A stretch of DNA of 64,000 nucleotides from Cohaesibacter haloalkalitolerans (GTDB taxonomy: Bacteria > Pseudomonadota > Alphaproteobacteria > Rhizobiales > Cohaesibacteraceae): NCBI RefSeq assembly GCF_003574655.1, contig NZ_QNUM01000002.1, forward strand, positions 62,001 to 126,000. Direction: 5' to 3'. The position numbers and the translations under genes were made by a program. Every line of letters starts with the position of its first letter. Position 1 is the stretch's first letter. Positions 8,091 through 16,241 of this stretch are shown here, one piece after another. A model generated the notes under the pieces. The model was given only the letters and a program-made list of their open reading frames with translations. It was not told the DNA's origin and did no database searches.

Positions 8091-9521
8091 TCACTTAGCC
8101 AGCGGGAAGCGCACGATCACGGTGAGACCACCGCCTTCGGTATCGGTCATCTCGATGGCGGCGTCATGGCTTTCGGCCACCTTGCGAGCAATTGCAAGGC
8201 CAAGACCAAAGCCAGACTTGTCGTTCATGGTCCGCGCCTTATCGCCACGGGCAAAAGGCTCCTGCAACAAAAACCTGTCTTCCAGAGCGATGCCCGGGCC
8301 ATGATCGATCACCCGCAGGCAGGCAAAGGCGCCTTCCTTTTTCAGCGAGATTTCACAAGCCCCGGCGTATTTGACGGCATTGTCAATCAGGTTGTCGACC
8401 AAGCGGGAGAGATCGTTGGGACGGGCCAAAATGGTCAGGTTGGTGTAGTCGGTCAGTTCAACAGCTTCGCCAGCATCACTCCACTCACAGGCCAGACTGT
8501 CGACCAGACTGCTCAGTTCCAGACGGACCGGTTTCTCCCCAGTTTCTCCCTTGCTGAAATAGGTCATCAAGCGGGTCAGCAATCCGTCCATCATCGTAAG
8601 ATCGCGCAGGAAAGCCTTGCGCAGCTCTTCCGGCTCGACCGTATCGGCCCTGAGGCGCAGGCGCGTAACCGGGGTACGCAAATCATGGCCAACAGCGGCC
8701 AACATGCGCGTGCGATCCTCGATCAACTGGTGGATGCGATCCTGCATCTTGTTGAGCGCCATGGACGCCACACGCAGCTCTGTGGGGCCAGCAACTTCGG
8801 CCATCTGCGGCTTGGCGTTTTCCTTGGCGATGTTGTTGGTCACCTGCGCCAGACGACGCAGGGGCCGGATCAGGAAAAGGATGGCCCACAGCAGCAGCAG
8901 CAGGGTGCACACAAGGGAGTAGATCAGGACATTTTCAAGCGCATGATTGGGCATTTCCGGCGCTCTGAGGGTAATGCTGGCGCTCAGGACACGCTGATCC
9001 GGCAGCCGGGAATAGACCGTCACCTGCGACTGATTGTCTTCAATTTGATGAACCGAGCGCGCAAAGGACAATCCGATTGCCTGAGGATTGGCAAAACCCT
9101 TTGCAATATCGGCACTAGAGGGAGGTTCTCCAAGAGGCGAGATCAGTCGTGACAGAAAACCTAGAGGTTCGGCAGGAGGGGCAGGCGGCAGATCGGCAAC
9201 ACCAATGTTGCGGCGCATCCACTCAAGCGACGCAACAACCGGGTCCGAGCCGGAGAGGAGCAAGTAGGTGACGTTGGGGTGCTCGACTCGTAGCTGTTGC
9301 AGAGCTGGCTCGACAGCATCTGACGGCAACTGCGCCAGGGCTTCGGCTATACCGACCTGGCGTTCGGAATAGAGCATGATTGGCGGAGCCAGCGGCGCCA
9401 CACGCGCCGCCTGCACCGAAACATAGATGCCGGTCAAGAACATTCCCATTGCCAGAATCAGAAGGATCAGCAACTGACCGGCAATGGAATTGAGAAAGTG
9501 GAACCAGCGAGCCTTTCTCAT
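8091..9521 (-). CDS. Membrane sensor histidine kinase, EnvZ-like
   Basis: 476-residue inner-membrane kinase. A transmembrane helix (about 15-36) is followed by a periplasmic sensor region to about residue 195, a second helix (about 197-218), a HAMP linker, a HisKA domain with H279 in AAVGHDLRTPVTRLRLRA, and a HATPase domain with LIDNAVKYA, DHGPGI and GFGLGLAIARKV. The start ATG overlaps the stop of the response regulator by four bases (ATGA), so the two are translationally coupled. The signal is unknown. Confidence 0.93.
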   Translation of the reverse strand: MRKARWFHFLNSIAGQLLILLILAMGMFLTGIYVSVQAARVAPLAPPIMLYSERQVGIAEALAQLPSDAVEPALQQLRVEHPNVTYLLLSGSDPVVASLEWMRRNIGVADLPPAPPAEPLGFLSRLISPLGEPPSSADIAKGFANPQAIGLSFARSVHQIEDNQSQVTVYSRLPDQRVLSASITLRAPEMPNHALENVLIYSLVCTLLLLLWAILFLIRPLRRLAQVTNNIAKENAKPQMAEVAGPTELRVASMALNKMQDRIHQLIEDRTRMLAAVGHDLRTPVTRLRLRADTVEPEELRKAFLRDLTMMDGLLTRLMTYFSKGETGEKPVRLELSSLVDSLACEWSDAGEAVELTDYTNLTILARPNDLSRLVDNLIDNAVKYAGACEISLKKEGAFACLRVIDHGPGIALEDRFLLQEPFARGDKARTMNDKSGFGLGLAIARKVAESHDAAIEMTDTEGGGLTVIVRFPLAK

Positions 9522-10249
9522 ACAGTCTCGCGCTGTTCATGGACTTCCGCGATGAACTCATAGCCACCGGAACGAACGGTGTGAATGAGTTTCTGGCTGT
9601 TCGGTCCGTTTTCCAGCTTGCGGCGCAAACGGGAGATCAGGATGTCGATACTGCGCTCGGTCGCGCCGGAGCTCGGGCCCTGTGTCAGCTCGATCAACTG
9701 TTCACGGGTCAATGTCAGGCCGGGTCTTTCGCAGAAAACACGCAGCAGATCGAACTCGGCTGGCGTCAGATGGATCTGCACGCCATTGTAATCGTTTAAC
9801 TCTCGTTTTCTGATGTCGAGCTGCCATTTGCCTCCGAAATAGAGGATTGGCGCCTGCATGCGGCTGTCCTTGATCGACATGCGGCTGCGACGCAGCATTG
9901 CCTTGATGCGAGCTTCCAGCTCCCTGGGATTGAACGGCTTGGCCATGTAATCGTCAGCGCCCAGTTCCAACCCGACCACCCTGTCGATATCCTCGCTCTT
10001 GGCAGAGAGAATCATGATGGGTACTGTTGAAATGGACCGAATGCGGGAGCAAATGCTCAACCCGTCTTCGCCGGGAAGCATGACATCCAAAAGGATCAGG
10101 TCGATATTGCTGCGGGCCAAAATGGCGTCTGCCTCGCGCCCGTTGGAAGCCAACGAGGCCATCCAGCCATTGCGCTGCAATAACGCAGCCAGCAGCGACT
10201 GGATTTCAGTGTCATCTTCGATGACCAGGATGTGCGTTGTATTCTGCAT
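9518..10249 (-). CDS. OmpR-family response regulator
   Basis: 243 residues: a receiver domain with acidic residues E11, D12 and D13, the phosphoacceptor D55 in LILLDVMLPGEDG, and the conserved K in MILSAKSED, then a winged-helix DNA-binding domain (about 140-235) with LTPAEFDLLRVFCERPG and the SIDILISRLRRKLE recognition helix. First gene of a two-gene operon with the kinase; its promoter must lie in the long non-coding stretch upstream. The target genes are not evident from this window. Confidence 0.94.
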   Translation of the reverse strand: MQNTTHILVIEDDTEIQSLLAALLQRNGWMASLASNGREADAILARSNIDLILLDVMLPGEDGLSICSRIRSISTVPIMILSAKSEDIDRVVGLELGADDYMAKPFNPRELEARIKAMLRRSRMSIKDSRMQAPILYFGGKWQLDIRKRELNDYNGVQIHLTPAEFDLLRVFCERPGLTLTREQLIELTQGPSSGATERSIDILISRLRRKLENGPNSQKLIHTVRSGGYEFIAEVHEQRETV

Positions 10250-11692
10250 GGCGTTTCTTCTGGTTCAAGTGGAATCATGTTTGCGGGCTTGTTGAGAAAA
10301 AATCAAAGGAACCTTCAGCTTTTGCGCAGATTTTCTCACGGTTTTGTTTCCTGCCATGTCTATATCAGAATCCGAAACACGCAGACATTGTTAGAAATAT
10401 GCAAGAGCACGTGCAATTGAGAATTATCCCAGTTTATGAGGCACCATGCGCGGGACAATCGCTCACCACTTCCCCGATGACCCCCACTAAAAGCTCTGCA
10501 TCAGGAGAATCGGTCCGGGACCGCATTTCTTCAGCCCCACAGATTTCAAACGATCTGGAAAGATGTGACCCTGTGCCAAACAGGAAAGACAAGCAACAAA
10601 ATGAGCTGCTGAACTTTCAGTCTGTGAGGGCGAATAGGATATACGGCGGGCAAGAGCCTCTGGGGCTTTTCTGTTGGAGGAAAAGAGAGGCAGCAGACAA
10701 ACATCCACCACTGCCCAGACCTGTCCTGACAGGCGCCTCTGCTCAGGGTTTTCAAACACGGGAGGCCCACGATCCGGGAGACTGCAAAACGAAGGAGCCT
10801 TAGAACAGGCGGTTCTTTATGCCAACAACCATGGAGAACAAATGCTTGGTCAGAATTCCGATTGCCGTCAAAAATAACATGTTGCGCATAATATAAACCT
10901 CATCAACAGAGCTTTCACTCTCATAACTCTCAAGAGAGGACTTTGTTCCATCGCCATCGAAATTTTTCACTTCTTTATATGGTGGCATTTTCGATCGCTT
11001 CAACTGGCCTGTCCGCCCTGCCCCGTGGCTTCTTCCAGAATTCCGGACTGACATGCGGGGCGTTTGCCCTTTCAGCCGTCTCGACAGCAATTCCCTGTCG
11101 TGCAATCGGGTTGCTCTGCTTGGCCAATTCCTCATTGCCCTGTCAGATCATCAATCCCGTTTCACCACTGTCGCGGTGGTCCAAGTTCAGAACATCATCG
11201 AGTTTTCAAATTCGCGTCAGAATTTCTCTTGCCTCTGAAAGATACGCACAAAATCCCTCAGGATTATGGCATGAGGTAACCCCGCTGCAGCAAATTGTAT
11301 CAAACTGTAACCCGGGGCCGAGCGACAAATCGAAAAACCTCCGATAGCCATTTGCGACCACTGCGGGTAAAGCGAAACCGTAAAATTCTTTTGATCTATT
11401 TAATTTCTCCAAGAACACAAAAAGAACAAAAATCAAACAAATGAATCGCACCCGGAACACCGGACCATCAAAGAGAACATACAGAAAACAAACATACGTA
11501 AATCCATTTGATTTCTAATGGGTTTTTGGTAAATTCGCACTACTTAACCCATCATTAATTTTTTTCTGACAATCGGCGCTATCAGCTACACACAGGGTCA
11601 ACCGCGTTTGCAGTTCAGGTGGTTGCTTTGTTGGCGGAAATCTGCCTAATCATGCCCGCAGAGAGTATCCGTTACCGAAAGGCTTACAAGCC
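10250..11692. other. Long non-coding gap (about 1.44 kb)
   Basis: No convincing gene over 1.4 kb between the divergent response regulator and the TRIC-like channel. The open frames on both strands lack ribosome sites and protein-like composition, apart from one tiny hydrophobic frame listed separately. A perfect palindrome, CGGTCC-G-GGACCG, lies near 10511-10523. From about 11380 to 11580 the DNA turns AT-rich, probably the promoter region of the channel gene. It may be a decayed gene remnant. Confidence 0.4.
10800..10889 (-). CDS. Possible 29-residue hydrophobic peptide
   Basis: A short frame, MRNMLFLTAIG through to GIKNRLF, with a single hydrophobic helix and basic ends, is preceded by TGAGG eight bases before its ATG. 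The same frame can be extended upstream to an ATG at 10988 (62 residues) with a poorer ribosome site. It is in a non-coding gap and could be chance. Listed only because small membrane peptides are often missed. Confidence 0.22.
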   Translation of the reverse strand: MRNMLFLTAIGILTKHLFSMVVGIKNRLF

Positions 11693-12370
11693 ATGTCATT
11701 CACCCAGCCCCTGTTGATGGCACCCGAGTTGTTTCTCGACAAGATCGTGCCGATTTTCTTTTATGCCGGGCTGATTGTCTTTGCCATGACCGGAGGCCTA
11801 CGGGCTCTGCAGTCGGAAATGGATTTCTTCGGCGTGTTGATGGTCGGCTTTGTGACAGCCACTGGTGGCGGCACCCTGCGCGACATCCTCATTGGCGCTT
11901 TGCCCGTCAACTGGGTCAGCGACCCGACGCCGCTGGCCATTGTCATGCCAGCATCCCTTTTGGCCTATGCGGTCGAGCGCATCGGCTGGTCTCAGCGCCA
12001 GATCTTCAACTGGATCGATGCCATCGGCATGGCAATCTTCTCGGTGACAGGTACCGTGCTGACCCTGGAGCTTGGCCACCATCCGGCAATCTGCATCATG
12101 ATGGGCGTGATCACTGCAACCTTTGGCGGCCTCATCCGCGACATCCTGTGCAACGTGGTGCCCTTCCTGCTGCGGCAGGAGATCTATGCCACGGCGGCGC
12201 TTCTTGGCTCTTGCCTGTTTGTCGGCTTCCACTATCTGGAGGTGGATCCGGCAATCAGCGCCATCATCTCGATGGGTGCGGCGCTGCTGCTGCGTGGACT
12301 GGCGATCCGCTACAAGTTCAATGTGCGGGATGAAGACCAGAAAGCCTCCCCCCGCATCATCCAGCGCTGA
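11693..12370 (+). CDS. TRIC/YadS (UPF0126) family membrane channel or transporter
   Basis: 225-residue inner-membrane protein with seven predicted helices built from two three-helix repeats. Each repeat carries the family signature: GGGTLRDIL near residue 62 and GGLIRDIL near residue 147. Bacterial members are trimeric; some conduct cations and others have been described as glycine transporters, so the substrate is left open. The C-terminal tail is short and basic. The start ATG at 11693 follows AAAGG-containing sequence. Confidence 0.88.
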   Translation: MSFTQPLLMAPELFLDKIVPIFFYAGLIVFAMTGGLRALQSEMDFFGVLMVGFVTATGGGTLRDILIGALPVNWVSDPTPLAIVMPASLLAYAVERIGWSQRQIFNWIDAIGMAIFSVTGTVLTLELGHHPAICIMMGVITATFGGLIRDILCNVVPFLLRQEIYATAALLGSCLFVGFHYLEVDPAISAIISMGAALLLRGLAIRYKFNVRDEDQKASPRIIQR

Positions 12371-12415
12371 TCGCCCACCCGCCAGCTTCGCAAGACAGAC
12401 CTGCCGGCTTCAGCC

Positions 12416-12937
12416 TCAAAGGGCATGCACCATTTGCACGCGCAAGGGCTGGAAACCGAGCTGCTCATAAAATCTCTTTGCTCCTTCATTGAAGTCATAG
12501 ACGTTGAGCAGCATTTCCTTGGCGCCATTGCTGCGTGCCCAGGTCTCCGCTTCACCAAGCAGGGCCCGCGCCACGCCCTGCCGCCGTATGGTTTCGTCAA
12601 CCACCAGATTTTCGACCTCGAAAATGACCCGCACCGGGTAGACCGGGCCCGGCGGGCAGGTTCTCAGCGTCACAAGGCACAGGCCAATAAGCCGCGATGC
12701 CTCCCCCTCAAGGCTGGGGCAGCTTTCTGCCAGCAACAGCGCCCTGTCGGCGCAATGGATAACCTCGGCGATATACTCGCGAGAACGCGGTGCCTCATCC
12801 TGTTTGTGCGGGAAGCGCTGCGGGTCACGGGCCTGATGGTAGCCGTCGAGCTGACGCCACAGCGGTTCCATGGCCTCGAAATCATCAAGGCGCGCCTGTC
12901 GTATGGTGAAGGGTCGTATCTTTGAAAGATGGGTCAT
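12416..12937 (-). CDS. GNAT-family N-acetyltransferase under a putative attenuator
   Basis: 173 residues with the GNAT core: an N-terminal IRQARLDDFEAMEPLWRQL helix pair, the acetyl-CoA loop VDETIRRQGVARALLGEAE, and the C-terminal NVYDFNEGAKRFYEQLGF. The ATG at 12937 follows AAGGAGAGAC; codons further upstream in frame are part of the leader. Its acceptor substrate is unknown. The transcript starting at 13114 would have to read through an intrinsic terminator 71 bases before this gene, so expression is probably set by attenuation. Confidence 0.85.
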   Translation of the reverse strand: MTHLSKIRPFTIRQARLDDFEAMEPLWRQLDGYHQARDPQRFPHKQDEAPRSREYIAEVIHCADRALLLAESCPSLEGEASRLIGLCLVTLRTCPPGPVYPVRVIFEVENLVVDETIRRQGVARALLGEAETWARSNGAKEMLLNVYDFNEGAKRFYEQLGFQPLRVQMVHAL

Positions 12938-13008
12938 GTCGTCTCTCCTTGCCTCGGTCTTTGAGCGAGGGCGTTTCAGGGTGCGGAGATCAGACATCAG
13001 AAACAAGA

Positions 13009-13030
13009 AGACCACCGAACCCGGTGGTCT
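13009..13030 (-). terminator. Attenuator terminator hairpin (segments 3:4)
   Basis: On the minus strand AGACCACCG pairs with CGGTGGTCT around a GGTT tetraloop, a perfect nine-base stem (13009-13017 / 13022-13030) followed by TCTTGTTTCT. It lies between the leader peptide and the GNAT gene, pointing toward the GNAT gene. Confidence 0.7.
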
Positions 13031-13051
13031 GTCTTAAGCACGCAAAAGCCA

Positions 13052-13074
13052 ACCACCCATCTAACAGGATGGGT
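13052..13074 (-). promoter_or_regulatory. Attenuator segments 1 and 2 with alternative pairing
   Basis: On the minus strand ACCCATC (13074-13068) pairs with GATGGGT (13061-13055), a seven-base stem with a six-base loop that overlaps the last codons and the stop of the leader peptide. The next bases give GGTGGT (13057-13052), which can instead pair with ACCACC (13028-13023) of the terminator's 5' arm. The two pairings exclude each other, as in trp-type attenuators. Confidence 0.6.
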
Positions 13075-13114
13075 ACCAATAGGATACGGTAGCGATGGTC
13101 AGGTTTTTGCTCAT
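13061..13114 (-). CDS. Putative leaderless leader peptide, 17 residues
   Basis: The peptide is MSKNLTIATVSYWYPSC, ending at a TAG that lies in the first attenuator hairpin. It has no Shine-Dalgarno sequence, which fits the promoter reading: the predicted transcription start is the A of the ATG. The Tyr-Trp-Tyr codons come immediately before hairpin segment 1, where a stalled ribosome would mask it. Tryptophan or tyrosine supply, or a ribosome-targeting compound, could be the signal; the sequence does not decide. Confidence 0.6.
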   Translation of the reverse strand: MSKNLTIATVSYWYPSC

Positions 13115-13120
13115 GCAGGC

Positions 13121-13149
13121 AAAATAAGCGCAGGGGCGGCATCGGTCAA
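13121..13149 (-). promoter_or_regulatory. Sigma-70-like promoter for the attenuator transcript
   Basis: On the minus strand TTGACC (13149-13144) and TATTTT (13126-13121) are separated by exactly 17 bases. Six bases follow before the A of the leader-peptide ATG at 13114, which is the expected +1. The mRNA would therefore begin with AUG. Confidence 0.6.
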
Positions 13150-13274
13150 GAGACATCTTGCCACCGGCGGCCGGGAACCCACGCTTTCCGCAAAGGCCGG
13201 AGCGCCCATCCTGCGCCTTCCCCGAAAGGCCTGTCCGGTCAGCCATTGCCGAGCGGCCTTGCCCCATGCCGTCC

Positions 13275-13763
13275 TCAGATTTCATCCATCGCCTTGATGG
13301 CCTCGTTAAAGCGGATGACATGATCGGCAAACTGGCAAAGATCCTCGCCCGGCCAGTCTTTCATCATGGTCTGCAGGCTCCGGCGACGGGCAAGCTGCAT
13401 CTGCTGGAACAGCTCAAGCCCCTTTGCTTCAATCTCGATCATGATCCCGCGGCCATCATCGGGATTGCTTTTGCGCAGAACATATCCCTTCTTCTCCATG
13501 GCCACGATCTGTCTGGTCACCGTGGATTGGTCAAGCCCGAGCATGGTGGCCAGTTCGCCACTGGAGTGGGCTCGTTCCCTGAGCACCATCAGGGCAAGAT
13601 AGTGCGCCCGTTCAAGAGGATAGCGTCTTTTCCGATAGATCGAATCCAGTCGCCGGATCATGAAGGCGATCTCCCGCTCCAGCTGGGAAATAGCATCAGC
13701 AGAACGAGCATCCGACTCGCCTGTGCCCGCGTCCTGTCCGTTGGTCTCACTATGCTCAGACAT
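13275..13763 (-). CDS. MarR-family transcriptional regulator
   Basis: 162 residues with a winged helix over about residues 50-130: RAHSSGELATMLGLDQSTVT is the helix-turn-helix and RKSNPDDGRGIMIEI the wing. The N-terminal 25 residues are polar and variable. A good ribosome site (GGAGG) precedes the ATG. It is divergent from an MFS-UspA fusion transporter, and a palindrome in the shared intergenic region is a likely operator, so it probably represses that exporter and itself. Confidence 0.9.
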   Translation of the reverse strand: MSEHSETNGQDAGTGESDARSADAISQLEREIAFMIRRLDSIYRKRRYPLERAHYLALMVLRERAHSSGELATMLGLDQSTVTRQIVAMEKKGYVLRKSNPDDGRGIMIEIEAKGLELFQQMQLARRRSLQTMMKDWPGEDLCQFADHVIRFNEAIKAMDEI

Positions 13764-13788
13764 GCATATCCTCCGTCATTTTATTTTC

Positions 13789-13801
13789 TTGTACCATACA
13801 A
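13789..13801. promoter_or_regulatory. Likely MarR operator
   Basis: TTGTA-CCA-TACAA is a perfect inverted repeat 26 bases upstream of the MarR start, in the 142-base divergent region. MarR dimers commonly bind short TTGNA-type palindromes of this size. Confidence 0.5.
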
Positions 13802-13905
13802 CTTGATTTCCATGCGGGCTATCTGTAGTTTTTCCAAACTTGTTTCCTCCCCATCGGGGACAGCATCGATCGCGTTTCTTCCCATTTCATTTCTGCGAGT
13901 AATCC

Positions 13906-15555
13906 ATGTCTGCGACAGAGTCCCATCTTTCCATTGCCACCCCCAAGGCGGCAAGCAGTTTCAGGGATCAGCCGATTGCCGTCTGGGCCACTGCATTTGC
14001 CTGCGTTGTCGGCTTCATGTCAATTGGTCTGGTTGATCCAATCTTGACAGCCATCGCTGCGGGCCTCCATGCGTCGGCCAGTCAGGTGTCCCTGCTCTTC
14101 ACATCCTACTTCTTCGTCACCTCGATCATGATGCTGATCACCGGCTTCGTATCCAGCCGCCTTGGCAGCCGCGTCACCCTGCTGATCGGCGCTGCTCTGA
14201 TCATCGTCTTTGCGGCGTTGGCGGGCACCTCCCAATCTGTCGCCGAGCTGATCGGCTTCCGGGCCGGTTGGGGGCTGGGCAACGCCTTCTTCGTGGTGAC
14301 GGCCCTGTCGGTGCTGGTGGCGGTCACCCGCGGTGGTACGGGCAAGGCCGTGCTGATCTATGAGGCCGCCATCGGGCTTGGCCTCTCGGGAGGTCCGCTC
14401 GTCGGAGCGCTGCTCGGCGCACAGTCGTGGCGTTATCCCTTCTTCGGAACGGCGACCCTGATGGCAATCGGCTTTGTGTCGATCCTGCTATTCCTGCCGA
14501 AATTGCCAAAGCCTGACAAGAAGATAGCCATCAGCGCACCGATCAGGGCCCTTGGCCATCCGGGGCTGTTCACCGTTTCGCTCGCGTCCTTCTTCTACTT
14601 CTTCGCCTTTTTCACTGTGCTGGCCTTTGCGCCCTTTGTTCTGGATCTGTCGGCCTACGCAGTCGGCGGCATCTTCTTTGGCTGGGGCGTTTTGCTGGCG
14701 ATCTTTTCGGTGTTTGTCGCACCGCGCGTTGATGCCCGTTTTGGCATCCTGCCGGTGATTTCGGTCTGTCTCGTTCTGCTGGCAACGATGCTGATTGCCA
14801 TGGGTGTTGGCAGCAAGCTGGTGGTGGCAGTCTGCGTCATTCTTTCCGGCGCGGTCATGGGGGTGTGCAACACGCTGTTTACGGAACTGGCGCTGGAAGT
14901 GTCGGACGTTCCGCGCCCTGTTGCCTCGGCCGGTTACAATTTCCTGCGCTGGTTTGCCGGTGTCATCGCTCCATTCGCAGTCCCTCATCTGGCAGAATCA
15001 TTCGGGGTTCTGCCGGCCTTCTCTGTTGCCGCTGTGGCGGCCCTTCTGGCGCCGGTCATCATGGGACTCCGGCGGGCCAGCATCGCCCCTGCCACGCATG
15101 AAGCCAGCTCGGCAGCAGGCGTGCAGCAGGCCTCGGTCGTCATCGCTGTTGATGGCAGTAACCGGGACGTCCGTGTGATCGAACAGGCCATTGCGCTGGC
15201 GCGGGCATCAGCCGTCAGCAAGGTCACAGCCTTGCATGTGCGGATGCGGGAAGTTGTCGAAGGAGAGGAGGCAGCTCTGGAAAGTGAGGAAAGGGCCAGG
15301 CGCATTCTGGCCGATGCCAGCAGCCGACTTGCGGCAGGTGGGCTCGACGTCGATGTGCTTCTGCTCGATGCACCAGCCGGTCAGGCAGCCCGCAGGGCCG
15401 TTGATCATGCCCGTGCGGCAGGGGCTCGGCATCTGGTGCTCGGAGCACCGCACGCCCATGAGATCGAGGATCTCCTTCACGGCAGCTTTGCCCTGACGAC
15501 AAAGGCTCTGGTGCACACCACGAAAGATGGCCCGTCGGTATTCTTCGCCTACTGA
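13906..15555 (+). CDS. MFS transporter with C-terminal universal stress (UspA) domain
   Basis: 549 residues. Residues 25-395 give twelve membrane helices of a drug-exporter-type MFS protein, with a loop VSSRLGSRVTLLIGAAL after helix 2. From about residue 405 the sequence changes to a soluble UspA fold: VVIAVDGSNRDVRVIEQAIALA, then ALHVRMREVVEG and ARHLVLGAPHA. The GxxxH/GS phosphate-binding signature is only partly kept (GAPHAHEIEDLLHGSFA), so ATP binding is uncertain. Adjacent divergent MarR suggests control by a toxic ligand that the transporter may export. Confidence 0.88.
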   Translation: MSATESHLSIATPKAASSFRDQPIAVWATAFACVVGFMSIGLVDPILTAIAAGLHASASQVSLLFTSYFFVTSIMMLITGFVSSRLGSRVTLLIGAALIIVFAALAGTSQSVAELIGFRAGWGLGNAFFVVTALSVLVAVTRGGTGKAVLIYEAAIGLGLSGGPLVGALLGAQSWRYPFFGTATLMAIGFVSILLFLPKLPKPDKKIAISAPIRALGHPGLFTVSLASFFYFFAFFTVLAFAPFVLDLSAYAVGGIFFGWGVLLAIFSVFVAPRVDARFGILPVISVCLVLLATMLIAMGVGSKLVVAVCVILSGAVMGVCNTLFTELALEVSDVPRPVASAGYNFLRWFAGVIAPFAVPHLAESFGVLPAFSVAAVAALLAPVIMGLRRASIAPATHEASSAAGVQQASVVIAVDGSNRDVRVIEQAIALARASAVSKVTALHVRMREVVEGEEAALESEERARRILADASSRLAAGGLDVDVLLLDAPAGQAARRAVDHARAAGARHLVLGAPHAHEIEDLLHGSFALTTKALVHTTKDGPSVFFAY

Positions 15556-15732
15556 CGGGCACACACACGCATCCTTATCGCCATGAATGGACAAGGCGAA
15601 CCAGTTGCTTCTCACGAAAGCCCCTCATCAACCGTGCTCATGGCCGGTGACGGGGCGGGAGTCAATAGATAATGGAGGATGCGGGCCAGCAGGCAAGCCG
15701 CTCGCATGGATCAATTCAAGCCGAAAGGCCGA

Positions 15733-15843
15733 TCAGTTCACGGAAAGCCAGAACAGGCCGTAGGCGACCAGCCCCAGACTCAGCATTGCGGCATATTTGG
15801 CGACATCAATGGAAGCGCTTTTTGCGATTGCTTTTTTTGCCAT
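15733..15843 (-). CDS. 36-residue small membrane protein
   Basis: A short frame reading MAKKAIAKSASIDVAKYAAM and then a hydrophobic helix ending GLFWLSVN. AGGTGG lies six bases before the ATG at 15843, a better ribosome site than many annotated genes here. Basic, Ala-rich N-terminus plus one membrane helix is the pattern of conserved small inner-membrane proteins. It lies alone between the MFS-UspA fusion and the PepSY gene, and is too short for most gene finders. No function can be assigned. Confidence 0.6.
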   Translation of the reverse strand: MAKKAIAKSASIDVAKYAAMLSLGLVAYGLFWLSVN

Positions 15844-16241
15844 TTTTTCCACCTGTTCCTAAGACCATTGCTCAAGTGTAAGAAGCAAAAGTGAATCAGA
15901 TGTGAACTTTTGCTCTTCCTTATATTTAGGCACACCCGCGAAGAGTTCAAATGGTTCCAAAGATTAATTTGTCCTTTAGAGCCAGAAATCCGCACCGTTT
16001 GCCCCTTCTTATCGCCGAACAGGGCATTTTTCACACGCACCCCCTGCCAAAGAACAATACCCATCGTGTTGAAAAGCACTCTTCCAACCCACGGCAGGCA
16101 GGAAGAGTGTATCGAAATGTAACCAGAAAGGAGACTGCGACATTTCATGACAATTGCGGGAATTGTCGAGATTTTTTTGAGCAGAAGCTGCAGTATGCTT
16201 GGCAATAGTATCGATAAAATCTCTTGAGCGGAGACGCTGCA
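15844..16241. other. Intergenic region with a nine-base inverted repeat
   Basis: About 400 bases serving as upstream DNA for both the small membrane protein (minus) and the PepSY gene (plus). AGCAAAAGT (15884-15892) and ACTTTTGCT (15906-15914) form a perfect inverted repeat 41 bases upstream of the small protein's ATG; it may be an operator. No gene is otherwise convincing. Confidence 0.4.

Noticed and set aside
13158-14036. 292-residue plus-strand frame over the MarR gene
   Set aside because: Antisense to MarR and overlapping the start of the transporter; no domain.
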